Shown here one piece after another: positions 26,200-34,771 of a DNA stretch of 58,215 bases. The DNA comes from an uncultured Clostridia bacterium (GTDB lineage Bacteria; Bacillota; Clostridia; TANB77; CAG-508): positions 1 to 58,215 of the forward strand of contig CALXEW010000010.1 in NCBI GenBank assembly GCA_944387435.1, written 5' to 3'. Both the position numbers and the translations under genes were made by a program. Within the stretch, counting starts at the first letter, position 1. Each line of letters starts with the position of its first letter. The notes beneath the pieces were generated by a model. It searched no databases, had not been told where the DNA came from, and saw nothing but the letters and a program-made list of their open reading frames with translations.

Positions 26200-27255
26200 A
26201 TGGAAAGAATTAAAACAAGAAAAGTAATGGTAGGAAATGTTCAAATAGGTGGACAAAATAAAGTAGTGATACAATCAATGTGTAATACGAAAACAAAAGA
26301 TGTGGAAGCTACTGTAAATCAAACATTAAAACTGGAGGCAGCAGGATGTGAAATTATAAGAGTTGCATGTTTAGATATAGAAGATGCGAAAGCAATAAAG
26401 GAAATAAAGAAAAAAATACATATTCCAATAGTTGCAGATATACATTATGACTATAGAATAGCTTTAGAGGCAATTAAAGCGGGAGTAGATAAGGTTAGAA
26501 TAAACCCAGGAAATATTGGTTCTAAAGATAGAGTAAAAGCTGTAGTAGATAAATGTAAAGAAAATAATATTCCTATAAGAATAGGTGTAAATGGAGGATC
26601 TTTAGAAAAAGATTTGTTAGAAAAATATGGAAAGCCAACAGCAAAGGCGATGGTAGAAAGTGCAAAAAGACATATAGATATTTTAGAAGAATTAGATTTC
26701 CATGACTATATTTTATCATTAAAAGCAAGTAATTTAGATTTATGTATTGAGGCATATGAAGAAGCTTCAAGAGAATTTAATTGCCCTCTTCATTTAGGAA
26801 TAACAGAAAGTGGAACGGAATTTAGCGGAACAGTTAAATCAAGTATAGGGCTTGGATATATGTTAAGAAATGGAATAGGGGATACAATGAGAGTATCATT
26901 ATCAGATGACCCTGTAAAGGAAATTAAAGTTGCAAAAGAAATATTGAAGGATTGTAATTTATATAAAAAGTCACCAACTTTAATTGCGTGTCCTACTTGT
27001 GGTAGAACACAAATAGATTTAATACCTATTGCAAAAAAAGTAGAGGAATTTTTACAAACGATAGAAGCAGATATTACTGTTGCTGTTATGGGATGTAGTG
27101 TTAATGGACCAGGAGAAGCAAGAGAGGCAGATATTGGGATAGCAGGTGGTATCAAGGAAGGTTTATTATTCAAAAAAGGTGAAATTGTTAAAAAAGTAAA
27201 ACAAGAGAATATAGTAGATGTACTAAAAGAAGAAATTTTGAATATGGTAAAATAA
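26200..27255 (+). CDS. ispG: 4-hydroxy-3-methylbut-2-enyl diphosphate synthase IspG (GcpE)
   Basis: A 351-residue iron-sulfur enzyme of the MEP isoprenoid pathway, converting MEcPP to HMBPP. The N-terminus binds substrate ([40 protein letters not shown]). The 4Fe-4S ligands are in CPTCGRT and in [10 protein letters not shown], as usual. ispH, the next enzyme, follows 27 bases later, so two consecutive pathway steps are probably co-expressed. Confidence 0.96.
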   Translation: MERIKTRKVMVGNVQIGGQNKVVIQSMCNTKTKDVEATVNQTLKLEAAGCEIIRVACLDIEDAKAIKEIKKKIHIPIVADIHYDYRIALEAIKAGVDKVRINPGNIGSKDRVKAVVDKCKENNIPIRIGVNGGSLEKDLLEKYGKPTAKAMVESAKRHIDILEELDFHDYILSLKASNLDLCIEAYEEASREFNCPLHLGITESGTEFSGTVKSSIGLGYMLRNGIGDTMRVSLSDDPVKEIKVAKEILKDCNLYKKSPTLIACPTCGRTQIDLIPIAKKVEEFLQTIEADITVAVMGCSVNGPGEAREADIGIAGGIKEGLLFKKGEIVKKVKQENIVDVLKEEILNMVK

Positions 27256-27282
27256 TTATAGAAAATTGCTAGGGGTATAAAT

Positions 27283-28137
27283 ATGGAAATAATTTTAGGT
27301 AAAAGTGCAGGATTTTGCTATGGAGTAAGAAAAGCAGTTGACGGTGCAAAAAATGAATTAAAAAAAGCAAAAGGAAAAACCTTATATTGTTTGGGAGAAA
27401 TTGTACATAATAAGCAAGTAATAAAAGAATTAAAAGAAAGAGGTTTAGTTTTTATTGAAGATATAAAAGAAGCAAAAGGTGAAACAATAATTAGAGCTCA
27501 TGGAATAAAGAAGGATATATATAATTTGGCTAAAAAAGCAAAAATCGAAATTAAAGATTTTACATGTCCTAATGTGCTAAGAATACATAAAATAGCAGAA
27601 GAACATGCAAAAAGAGGTTATTGTATATTTTTATGTGGAAGTAAGAATCATCCTGAAAATATAGGAACCTTGAGTTTTTGTGGTGAAAATGTAGCTGTAA
27701 TAGAAACAGAAGAAGATGTGCCGTCTGCAATAGAGTTGTTAAGAAGAAGTAGAATTAGAAAATTATTGGTAATCTTACAAACAACTTATAGTGTAGAAAG
27801 ATTTAAAAAAATAGAGAAAATGATAAAAGAAAGAATTCCTGAAAATATAAAATTAGTAATTAAAAATACTATTTGTAGAGCTACAGAATTAAGACAAATG
27901 GAGACAGAAGAAATTGCAAAAAAAGTCCAATATATGATAATTATTGGAGGAGCAAATAGTTCTAATACTAAAAAATTATATGAAATAGGAAAGTCGAACT
28001 GTGAGAATTGCGTATGCATAGAAACAGCCAAGGAATTAGATTTAAATATTATAAGTAAATATAAAAAAGTAGGAGTTATGGCAGGAGCTTCAACTCCACA
28101 AGAACTAATAAAAGAAGTTGTAGAAACATTAAAATAA
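27283..28137 (+). CDS. ispH: 4-hydroxy-3-methylbut-2-enyl diphosphate reductase IspH (LytB)
   Basis: A 284-residue 4Fe-4S enzyme making IPP and DMAPP from HMBPP. The three cluster cysteines are visible in AGFCYGVR, in DFTCPNV and in NTICRATELRQ. Catalytic residues lie in GEIVHNKQV and IIRAHGI, and the last part has IIGGANSSNTKKL. It is fused to nothing; some clostridial IspH carry an S1 domain, absent here. GGGGTATAAAT precedes the ATG. Confidence 0.95.
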   Translation: MEIILGKSAGFCYGVRKAVDGAKNELKKAKGKTLYCLGEIVHNKQVIKELKERGLVFIEDIKEAKGETIIRAHGIKKDIYNLAKKAKIEIKDFTCPNVLRIHKIAEEHAKRGYCIFLCGSKNHPENIGTLSFCGENVAVIETEEDVPSAIELLRRSRIRKLLVILQTTYSVERFKKIEKMIKERIPENIKLVIKNTICRATELRQMETEEIAKKVQYMIIIGGANSSNTKKLYEIGKSNCENCVCIETAKELDLNIISKYKKVGVMAGASTPQELIKEVVETLK

Positions 28138-28157
28138 AACTGGAATTTCCAGTTTTA
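28135..28157. terminator. Bidirectional terminator after ispH
   Basis: AAAACTGGA (about 28136-28144) pairs with TCCAGTTTT (28148-28156) around a 3-base loop, serving ispH and the convergent M15 gene. Confidence 0.8.
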
Positions 28158-28167
28158 TTTTAGTTTG

Positions 28168-28848
28168 TTAGTTGATTGTTGTACTTGTTGCACCAGTTCC
28201 TACAACGTCTTCTTGAAGAGCTCTCCATGTATTGCAACCAACAATTCCGTCAGCAGTTAACCCTTTTGATTGTTGATAGCTTATTACAGCGTTTTGGGTG
28301 GCAGAGCCAAAAATGCCATCTAATCCATTTGTTCTATATCCTAAAGTGTTTAAATCATCTTGTGCAATTAAAACATAATTACTTAAACTTCCTCTTCTAA
28401 GAGTAGGGAAACCTCCTGAAGGACAAGCAGGTTTACCAAATCTTTTATCAAAATGAACCCAAGTTGGTGTTAAGGATATTGGTTCAACATAATACCATAC
28501 ACCAGAATTATTTGCTGAATTCCATAATTGTATTCTTCTTGAAGCGGATAATGTTTGACCTACATCAAAGGCGACTCCAGCATAATGTTGACTTTGATTT
28601 CCATGTCCTCCTTCATATGGTCTTTTAAAAGCAAAGCCTACTGGAATTGGTGCGCCAAAAATATATCTTTGACTATTCCAACTTTGCATACATCTTTTTG
28701 TTGTCCACAATATATTACTTTTACTAGAACCTCTAAATTCTCGTACCCTTAAAGTTCCATTTGTGTTATATGGCATAGGTTCTGATTCTCCTCTATAATA
28801 AGTTTCCATTCTATCAGTATCATTATTAAAAACAAGTATCTTTGCCAT
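28168..28848 (-). CDS. M15-type peptidase with C-terminal peptidoglycan-binding domain
   Basis: A 226-residue protein. Residues 25-150 look like an M15 D,D-carboxypeptidase/L,D-endopeptidase core: QSQHYAGVAFDVG matches the SxHxxGxAxD zinc motif and TWVHFDKRFG supplies the second half. Residues 155-215 are a PG_binding_1 domain (LNTLGYRTNGLDGIFGSATQ, TADGIVGCNTWRAL). There is no signal peptide and no membrane helix, which is odd for a wall hydrolase; it may act after lysis, in spores, or leave by an unknown route. Its Shine-Dalgarno GGGAGG lies upstream on the minus strand. Confidence 0.75.
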   Translation of the reverse strand: MAKILVFNNDTDRMETYYRGESEPMPYNTNGTLRVREFRGSSKSNILWTTKRCMQSWNSQRYIFGAPIPVGFAFKRPYEGGHGNQSQHYAGVAFDVGQTLSASRRIQLWNSANNSGVWYYVEPISLTPTWVHFDKRFGKPACPSGGFPTLRRGSLSNYVLIAQDDLNTLGYRTNGLDGIFGSATQNAVISYQQSKGLTADGIVGCNTWRALQEDVVGTGATSTTIN

Positions 28849-28935
28849 TAAAACAATCCTCCCACATATACTTTGTAATATATTATGAGAAAATTATATT
28901 TTTGTTACTATATATTTAAATTTTTTATTAAAAAT

Positions 28936-28959
28936 AAGAGAACTAAAATCAGTTCTCTT
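28936..28959 (-). terminator. Terminator of the sortase gene
   Basis: AAGAGAACT (28936-28944) pairs with AGTTCTCTT (28951-28959) around AAAATC. It overlaps the sortase stop codon; an A-run on the plus strand supplies the U-tract. Confidence 0.75.
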
Positions 28960-29716
28960 AAACTGCTCTTGCTTTTACAATTACTCTCATTTTACTATCA
29001 TTAGTACAGGTAATTAATGTTATTTCTTTTCTTCCATTTGTAAGTTGTGAAGTACAACTTACATCATCAGGATTTACTTCATATTTATCATATACAGAAT
29101 ACCTTACTGTTTTTCCGGATTCGTCTGTTATTTCTATGTAATCTCCATTTTCTAGAGTTGGTACTTTACTAAAAAATCTTGTATCTCTATAATTGTGCCC
29201 AACTATACAAAAATTTCCTACTTCATTTGGATTAGGTCCCCAGAATTTGGTTGGAGATATTTTTAGAAGAGCCTCTGTTTCTTCAACAGAATCTGTTTTA
29301 CCATCTAATATTGGATAAGTAATATTAATTTTTGGGATATTTATGGTTGCTATTGTTGAGTAATCAAATCCATCATTAGTTGTTTGAACTCTACTTCTGC
29401 TTATAGTAGTTTGAGGTTGGTTTTGGGAAGAACTTGTAGAAGATGAAGTATTATCTTCTTCAGAGGTATCATTCAAAACTGCAATTAAAACATCACCGTC
29501 TGCTAGAGTGGTATCTTCTACACCTTGATTGAATTCGTCCATAATTGCCTGTGAGGCTTCCTCACTTTTACTTCTATCTACTTCAGCATAAATATATACA
29601 GATATTAATGCAAACACCAAAAAAACAGATAAAAAGAAATAGAATTTATAAATTTTCTTTTTTCTTTTTAACTCGGGCGTGATATACAGTTTCTTAGTTA
29701 CTAATATCTGATTCAT
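28958..29716 (-). CDS. Class D-like sortase
   Basis: A 252-residue transpeptidase with a basic N-terminus and one membrane helix (about 24-44), then a Ser/Gln-rich linker. The sortase barrel spans about 115-252: catalytic His in IVGHNYRDTRFF, Cys in ITLITCTND and Arg in MRVIVKA. Sortases join a sorting-motif threonine to cell-wall lipid II or to another protein. The TLxTC context fits class D or E. No substrate gene is adjacent; the PPTG proteins at 6739 and 8298 are the only candidates in the window. AGGGAGA precedes the ATG. Confidence 0.85.
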   Translation of the reverse strand: MNQILVTKKLYITPELKRKKKIYKFYFFLSVFLVFALISVYIYAEVDRSKSEEASQAIMDEFNQGVEDTTLADGDVLIAVLNDTSEEDNTSSSTSSSQNQPQTTISRSRVQTTNDGFDYSTIATINIPKINITYPILDGKTDSVEETEALLKISPTKFWGPNPNEVGNFCIVGHNYRDTRFFSKVPTLENGDYIEITDESGKTVRYSVYDKYEVNPDDVSCTSQLTNGRKEITLITCTNDSKMRVIVKARAV

Positions 29717-29811
29717 ATATTTCTCCCTATTTTATACTTCCTTTCTATTATAACATGAAACTATATTTTTTAAAATACTTTTTAATAAAATTAAATAAAT
29801 ATTACATATGT

Positions 29812-29956
29812 TTTAAAGCAAATTCACAAGCAGAAATTACAAAACCATTAAAACTATATTCTTTTTTTGATTTTCCTTTATTAGCTTCATTAACTATATT
29901 ATTTATTTGCTCGTTTATTTCTGTTGGAAATCTTATTGATTTATAAATATTAGCAT
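29812..29956 (-). pseudogene. Ribbon-helix-helix-like regulator fragment without valid start
   Basis: The minus strand encodes KSIRFPTEINEQIN followed by a helix rich in Asn, Lys and Glu, ending at ...FALKHM, a pattern typical of ribbon-helix-helix DNA-binding proteins. No ATG, GTG or TTG lies in this frame. The nearest ATG (complement of 29954-29956) is one base out of frame and has no Shine-Dalgarno. It looks like a decayed antitoxin or regulator of about 48 residues. No CGG is involved in this break. Confidence 0.45.
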
Positions 29957-30525
29957 GAACTATAGATAAAGGAAATTCTTATAATATGGATGAAATTATA
30001 AATTACACAGGGATAGTTTGTTATTGGAATGGAATTGAAAGTTAACAAGCAACATTTAGATTTGGGGGTGGAATTGGTAGTAATTCAAAATTTCTAGAAT
30101 GGAATGCTGGTTGGTTAGCAGGTACAAATGTAGTGTCAGACTTTTCATTAACAGATAATGCCCCATGGAATATTATATATCCTATTAACTATAATATGGG
30201 TGAAGAAATATATTATACAGTTACATTAGATACAACAAATAGTTATGAAAAAGATGGAGAAGAATATTATAAGCAAACAGTATATATGGATGGTGAAGTA
30301 TTATATGAAGGTGGATATAATAAAAAGACTTGGGATTATTTTATAAATAATAATTTAATGACTTTAAATACTTTTTGCATAGGAAGGTCATCATTGAGAA
30401 ACGAAGGTTGGAGGCATTATAGTAAAATGAATGCATACACATTGAGATTGTATAATCATGCATTAAGTAGTGATGAAGTAATGGATAATTTTCAAAAGTC
30501 TAAGGCCTATCATGAAAGTTTATAG
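29957..30525 (+). pseudogene. Concanavalin/LamG-like domain remnant with internal stop
   Basis: An open frame from 29957 is interrupted by TAA at 30043-30045 and continues in the same frame to 30525. The part after the stop (ATFRFGGGIG, YTVTLDTTNSYEKDG, LNTFCIGRSS and the end YTLRLYNHALSSDEVMDNF) matches the pattern of LamG or concanavalin-A-like domains, which typically end in RLYNRALS-type sequences. There is no start signal for a full gene, so this is the C-terminal relic of a larger surface protein. Together with the fragment on the other strand it marks a decayed patch between the sortase and rsmA. Confidence 0.6.
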
Positions 30526-30532
30526 TAAAGAA

Positions 30533-30558
30533 AAAGGAATGAGAAATCATTCCTTTAA
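30533..30558. terminator. Bidirectional terminator before rsmA
   Basis: AAAGGAATGA (30533-30542) pairs with TCATTCCTTT (30547-30556) around GAAA, with A- and T-runs on either side. Confidence 0.85.
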
Positions 30559-31410
30559 AAATTCATTTGTTATATTTGCAAAATCTTGAAGAGTAAGTTT
30601 TTCAGCTCTAACATCTTCAGGAAGGTTAAGTTTTTTTAGTATTTCTAGACCTTCTTCTTTATTTAGAAAAACTTTAGTGTTAGTAAGAGCGTTTAACAAA
30701 GTTTTTCTTCTTTGCATAAAAGCAGATTTTATAATTTTAAACATAACTTTTTTACTTTTTACTTCCACTGGAGGAGTAGACCTTATTTGTAATTTTATAA
30801 CTTCAGAAGTAACTTCTGGTTCTGGTATAAAAGAGTCTTTTGGAACTTCAAGAATAGATTCAGATGTTGCATAGTAATAAACAGAATAAGTGATAGCTCC
30901 TGTATCCTTATCTCCAGGTGTTGCAATTAATCTTTCAGCAACTTCTTTTTGAACCATAACAGTTATAGAGTCTAAGTCTAATTTATCTTCTAATAATTTC
31001 ATTATGATAGGTGTTGTTATATAGTAAGGAAGATTTGCAACTACTTTTATGTTTTTTATATTAGAGTTTTCTTTTTCCGTTTTTATGATAGATTTTAAAT
31101 CGACCTTCAAAATATCTGCATTTAAAATTTCAAAATTATTATATAATTTAAATCTATCTTCTAGTATTTTCATCATTCTTTTATCTAATTCAACACAGAT
31201 AACTTTATTAGCCCTTTCTAATAAAAATTTAGTAAGAGTGCCAAGCCCTGGACCGATTTCTATTACTAAATCATTTTCATTTACATTACTTCCTTCAACT
31301 ATTTTTTCTACTACCTTATCATCAATTAAAAAATTTTGACCTAAAGACTTATTTGCCTTAATATGATATTTTTTCATAATAAATCTAGTATCTTCTAAAA
31401 TATTATTCAT
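30547..31410 (-). CDS. rsmA: 16S rRNA dimethyladenosine transferase RsmA (KsgA)
   Basis: A 287-residue SAM-dependent enzyme dimethylating A1518 and A1519 in the 3' end of 16S rRNA. It shows KSLGQNFLID, motif I EIGPGLGTLTKFL, the acidic motif II CVELDKRM, NADILKVDL and the catalytic motif ANLPYYITTPI, followed by VMVQKEVAERL. The C-terminal helical domain is complete. It stands alone, convergent to the LamG remnant. Confidence 0.96.
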   Translation of the reverse strand: MNNILEDTRFIMKKYHIKANKSLGQNFLIDDKVVEKIVEGSNVNENDLVIEIGPGLGTLTKFLLERANKVICVELDKRMMKILEDRFKLYNNFEILNADILKVDLKSIIKTEKENSNIKNIKVVANLPYYITTPIIMKLLEDKLDLDSITVMVQKEVAERLIATPGDKDTGAITYSVYYYATSESILEVPKDSFIPEPEVTSEVIKLQIRSTPPVEVKSKKVMFKIIKSAFMQRRKTLLNALTNTKVFLNKEEGLEILKKLNLPEDVRAEKLTLQDFANITNEFLKE

Positions 31411-31481
31411 TTTTTACCTCTCAAATTAAAAATTTATTATATTTTATAACAAATATGGGACTTTTTCAAGAGATGTTCAGA

Positions 31482-31510
31482 TTGAAATTTTACATAAAAT
31501 ATGATATAAT
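31482..31510 (+). promoter_or_regulatory. Sigma-A promoter of the foreign cassette
   Basis: TTGAAA (31482-31487) and TATAAT (31505-31510) are 17 bases apart. Transcription should begin near 31517, leaving a structured leader of about 88 bases. Confidence 0.8.
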
Positions 31511-31518
31511 AATAGTAT

Positions 31519-31604
31519 GCGAGAGGGTTACCTCCGCAAAGAAAGCTTAGAGAAAATGGGCAATTGGTAAAATTGTCAAGTCCGAGAGGGCGGAAAGGAA
31601 AAGC
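31519..31604 (+). promoter_or_regulatory. Structured leader with two mutually exclusive pairings
   Basis: Hairpin A: GCG-A-GAGG (31519-31526) pairs with CCTCCGC (31531-31537) around GTTA. Pairing B: the same CCTCCGC can pair with GCGGAAAGG (31590-31598), which covers the Shine-Dalgarno (AAAGGA). A third hairpin (GCAATT/AATTGT) lies between. The two pairings exclude each other, a layout typical of riboswitches or protein-controlled leaders. I do not recognise a known riboswitch class. Confidence 0.4.
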
Positions 31605-32072
31605 ATGATGAAGGAATACCGGAAGAAGAACTACACGATGAAGGCAGAAAAGGTAGCAGCTGGAACTAAGCTCTACAACTATCTGGAGGACTGCCACTAC
31701 GTCACGACTGATGACAAGTGCATCAAGCTCATTGGCACAGTGGGTGAGGAGTGGCCTGTTACCATCGAGAAGCTTGCAAAGACCTACACGTTTATCGACG
31801 AAACTCCGATTACTTCGGAGAACATTCCTGATGGCGTGTTCGACATCGCAACCATCATTGGTGATGATGCAGAGACTATCTTTGTTGAGCAGACCACAGA
31901 GCAGGTTCAGGTTGCCACCAGTTGGGGAGAAATCCTCACAGCCAATCGTGATGGCATTCCTCATGGCGACGGTGATTTTATCGTAAGTGCCAACAAAGAA
32001 GGTCATCCTGATTCTTCAGACAGATGGGTGGTGAACGGATTGGTGTTTACTAACACCTACCAGGAAGCGTAA
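31605..32072 (+). CDS. GC-richer single-gene cassette, PGDYG-like protein
   Basis: A 155-residue acidic protein (MMKEYRKKNYTM..., VTTDDKCIKLIGTVGEEWP, ...GIPHGDGDF). It resembles small PGDYG-domain proteins, but I am not certain. Codon use differs sharply from all neighbours: CTC, CTG, ACC, GCC and ATC are frequent, and GC content is visibly higher. Codon 6 is CGG, the only in-frame CGG in the window that is not at a frame break. If CGG caused a +1 shift here, translation would meet TGA seven codons later. Translation could instead begin at codon 12 (ATG 31638), avoiding the CGG, but the Shine-Dalgarno there is weaker. It has its own promoter, leader and terminator, so it looks like a recently acquired unit. 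Confidence 0.6.
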   Translation: MMKEYRKKNYTMKAEKVAAGTKLYNYLEDCHYVTTDDKCIKLIGTVGEEWPVTIEKLAKTYTFIDETPITSENIPDGVFDIATIIGDDAETIFVEQTTEQVQVATSWGEILTANRDGIPHGDGDFIVSANKEGHPDSSDRWVVNGLVFTNTYQEA

Positions 32073-32094
32073 ACCTAATCTCTGAGAACTAGCT

Positions 32095-32136
32095 AGAAGG
32101 TCGGTGGATTTAGTTCCATCGGCCTTCTGGATTTTT
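32095..32136 (+). terminator. Strong terminator of the foreign cassette
   Basis: AGAAGGTCGGTGGA (32095-32108) pairs with TCCATCGGCCTTCT (about 32115-32128, with G-U pairs), followed by ATTTTT. Confidence 0.9.
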
Positions 32137-32175
32137 ATATAAAAAGGGTAAAAGGTGATTATTGTGTGAATTTTC

Positions 32176-32204
32176 TTGACTTTTTACATATTTTTACTTA
32201 AAAT
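32176..32204 (+). promoter_or_regulatory. Sigma-A-type promoter of the first spoVD-like gene
   Basis: TTGACT (32176-32181) and TAAAAT (32199-32204) are separated by 17 bases, 34 bases before the start codon. Confidence 0.7.
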
Positions 32205-32238
32205 AATTGTATAAAATTTTAACAAAAGAGGCATGCCG

Positions 32239-34572
32239 ATGAAAAATAAAAAAGATAATAGTAAAAACCATGTAAAAAGTAAGGTGAAAAATAGTAAAAA
32301 AACTACTAAATCAAATGATAATGTCATAAAAATGAAAACATCATTTGATTCTAAAAATATGATTCAATCTAAAAAATTGAGAGTGTCTTTAATTGCTACT
32401 GTTTTAATATTTGTACTTCTATTAGGCAGGATTGGTTTTCTACAATTTGTAGAGGGAAGTACTTTAAAAGAAGCAGCATATAATCAACAAGCAATAAATC
32501 AAATAATAAGTCCAAAACGTGGAAATATATATGATTCAACGGGAAAAGTAGCATTAGCGATAAGTGCACAAGTAGATACAATTACAATTAATCCGGCAAA
32601 AATAGTAGGAGATGATGAAAAAGAAACAAAAGAAATAAAAGAGAAAGTCGCAAAAGGTTTATCTGATATTTTTGAATTGGATTATAATGAGACTTTAGAG
32701 AAAGTAAGTAGTACTTCACAGGTAGAAACTATTGCAAAAAAGGTTGAACAAGATAAAGTAGATGAACTAGAGCAATGGATGAAAGATAATGAAATATCTG
32801 TTGGAATTAATATTGATGAAGACACAAAAAGATATTATCCATATGATAATGTGGCATCAAATGTAATAGGATTTTGTGGGAGTGATAATCAGGGATTGAG
32901 TGGTATTGAGTATCAATGGGATTCAATATTAACAGGAACACCAGGGAAAATAGTAAGTTCAAAAGGTAGTGATCAACAAGAAATTCCAGATTCTGAAGAG
33001 ACATATATATCAGCAGAAAATGGTAGTGATATAACTCTTACAATAGATTTTCAAATTCAAACAATAGTTGAAAAATATTTAAAACAAGCAGTGGAGGAAA
33101 ATAATTGTGAAAAAGGTGGAAACGCAATAGTAATGAATCCACAAAATGGAGATATATTGGCAATGGCATGTTATCCAGATTACAACTTAAATGAACCATA
33201 CACACCAAATTCAGTATTAGCAGAAACTTATGATTCTTTATCTTCTGAAGAAAAAAGTGAATCATTATATAAAATGTGGGCAAATAAGTCAGTAGCAGAA
33301 ACATATGAACCAGGTTCAGTATTTAAGCTTATAACAGCTTCTGTAGCACTAGAAGAAAATATAACAACTACAGATAAACCGGGAGACTTCGTATGCAGAG
33401 GATATGAGGAATTTGAGGATGCTTCTTCTGATAAGCCTGTTAGAATATCATGCTGGACTAGTCCTCATGGAGAGTTAACTTTAAGACAAGCATTAGAGAA
33501 ATCATGCAATCCTTCATTTATGCAATTAGGAAAGAGAATAGGAGCTTCGACTTTATATAAATATTATGAAGCATTTGGACTATTTGATTCTACTAATTCA
33601 GGATTATATGGAGAACAAAGTAGTATATTCCAAAAATTAGAAAATGTAGGTCCAGTTGAACTTGCTACAATGTCATTTGGACAAAGATTAAATATAACTC
33701 CACTTCAAATGGCAACAGCAGTTTGTGCAATAGCAAATGATGGAGTATTGTTACAACCAAGAATAGTAAAACAAATAACAAATACAGAAACAGGAGCAGT
33801 AACTGAAACTCCTGTAACAGAAGTAAGGCAAGTTGTTTCAAAACAGACAGCAGATCAAATAAAATCTATGATGGAATCAGTAGTAACAGAAGGAACTGGT
33901 AGACATGCAGCAGTTGCAGGGTATTCAGTAGGAGGAAAATCAGGAACATCAGAACCAATTTATACAAATACAGACGCTGGGTATGTAGCTTCATTTATTG
34001 CAATATCACCAATTGAAGATACGCAAGTAGTGATATTAGTAACACTTTATGATCCGCCAAAAAATAATCATCAAGGTGGAACATTAGTAGCTCCAGTAGT
34101 TTCACAAATGTTAACAGAAATATTACCTTATTTAGGAATACCATCAACAGACATAGAAACAGAAGATACAAGTGATTTAATAACCGTACCAGATGTTAGA
34201 AATAAAACTGTTGCGGAAGCACAAAAGACACTTGAAAGCAGTGGATTCAAGGTAAAGACACATGTTGAGGGAGATGCAAATACTACATTAGTTTCAGACC
34301 AAACCCCAAAACCGGGAGCAAGTTTATCTAAAAATTCTATTATAGTTCTTTATGGAGAAGGTAGTGAAGTTTCAACTTCTGTTGCAGTACCTGACTTAAA
34401 AGGTATGAATGCATCACAAGCAACAGCAGCTTTAAGAGAGAAAAATCTAAATATTAGTATAGAAGGAAAAGGTACAGTAATTTCACAAGATTATATGGCA
34501 AATGAACAAGTACAAGAAGGGACAATTATAAGAGTTACATTACAGCAGACCATAAAAGGAGGAGCACAATAA
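32239..34572 (+). CDS. SpoVD-type class B penicillin-binding protein with two PASTA domains
   Basis: A protein of about 777 residues. A basic N-terminus and one membrane helix (about 52-72, ending LLLGRIGFLQF) precede a dimerisation domain (KRGNIYDSTGKVALAIS) and a transpeptidase domain with SVFK (Ser nucleophile), SCN and KSGT motifs. Two PASTA units follow (VPDVRNKTVAEAQKTL and VPDLKGMNASQATAAL). Class B PBPs cross-link peptidoglycan; SpoVD makes spore cortex. The second ATG (32239) is chosen, because the first (32233) is only 2 bases from the AGAGG. It lies upstream of mraZ, while a paralogue lies inside the cluster at 37067. Confidence 0.88.
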   Translation: MKNKKDNSKNHVKSKVKNSKKTTKSNDNVIKMKTSFDSKNMIQSKKLRVSLIATVLIFVLLLGRIGFLQFVEGSTLKEAAYNQQAINQIISPKRGNIYDSTGKVALAISAQVDTITINPAKIVGDDEKETKEIKEKVAKGLSDIFELDYNETLEKVSSTSQVETIAKKVEQDKVDELEQWMKDNEISVGINIDEDTKRYYPYDNVASNVIGFCGSDNQGLSGIEYQWDSILTGTPGKIVSSKGSDQQEIPDSEETYISAENGSDITLTIDFQIQTIVEKYLKQAVEENNCEKGGNAIVMNPQNGDILAMACYPDYNLNEPYTPNSVLAETYDSLSSEEKSESLYKMWANKSVAETYEPGSVFKLITASVALEENITTTDKPGDFVCRGYEEFEDASSDKPVRISCWTSPHGELTLRQALEKSCNPSFMQLGKRIGASTLYKYYEAFGLFDSTNSGLYGEQSSIFQKLENVGPVELATMSFGQRLNITPLQMATAVCAIANDGVLLQPRIVKQITNTETGAVTETPVTEVRQVVSKQTADQIKSMMESVVTEGTGRHAAVAGYSVGGKSGTSEPIYTNTDAGYVASFIAISPIEDTQVVILVTLYDPPKNNHQGGTLVAPVVSQMLTEILPYLGIPSTDIETEDTSDLITVPDVRNKTVAEAQKTLESSGFKVKTHVEGDANTTLVSDQTPKPGASLSKNSIIVLYGEGSEVSTSVAVPDLKGMNASQATAALREKNLNISIEGKGTVISQDYMANEQVQEGTIIRVTLQQTIKGGAQ

Positions 34573-34600
34573 AAAGGAGGCAATAAAAGCCTTCTTTTTT
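34571..34600 (+). terminator. Terminator after the first spoVD-like gene
   Basis: AAGGAGGC pairs with GCCTTCTT (34589-34596), followed by a T-run, so mraZ is a separate unit. Confidence 0.8.
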
Positions 34601-34681
34601 CTATTTTAATAAATTTATTACATTTTTTATAATAAAAAATATCAAAACAATAAAAAATGTTAAAAAATTTTTAAAAAAGTA

Positions 34682-34710
34682 TTGCAAATTATAAAAACTT
34701 ATATTAAAAT
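34682..34710 (+). promoter_or_regulatory. Promoter of the mraZ division cluster
   Basis: TTGCAA (34682-34687) and TAAAAT (34705-34710) are separated by 17 bases. The AAGTGG repeats begin 7 bases downstream, across the expected transcription start. Confidence 0.65.
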
Positions 34711-34717
34711 TTAGGAG

Positions 34718-34754
34718 AAGTGGAGAGAAGTGGTACGAAGTGGAGAGAAAGTGG
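34718..34754 (+). promoter_or_regulatory. Four AAGTGG boxes, likely MraZ operator
   Basis: AAGTGG occurs at 34718, 34728, 34738 and 34749, that is with steps of 10, 10 and 11 bases, one helical turn each. MraZ of other bacteria binds short direct repeats with a GTG or TGGG core in front of its own operon. The repeats sit over the transcription start, so autorepression is the likely effect. Confidence 0.7.
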
Positions 34755-34771
34755 AAAGAGGTGAAACTTAA

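Noticed and set aside
29755..29946. 63-residue plus-strand frame
   Set aside because: The opposite strand encodes a coherent ribbon-helix-helix-like sequence here; the plus frame is its shadow.
31437..32006. 189-residue minus-strand frame across the foreign cassette
   Set aside because: It lies opposite a gene with clear promoter, leader and terminator on the plus strand, and its protein has no recognisable features.
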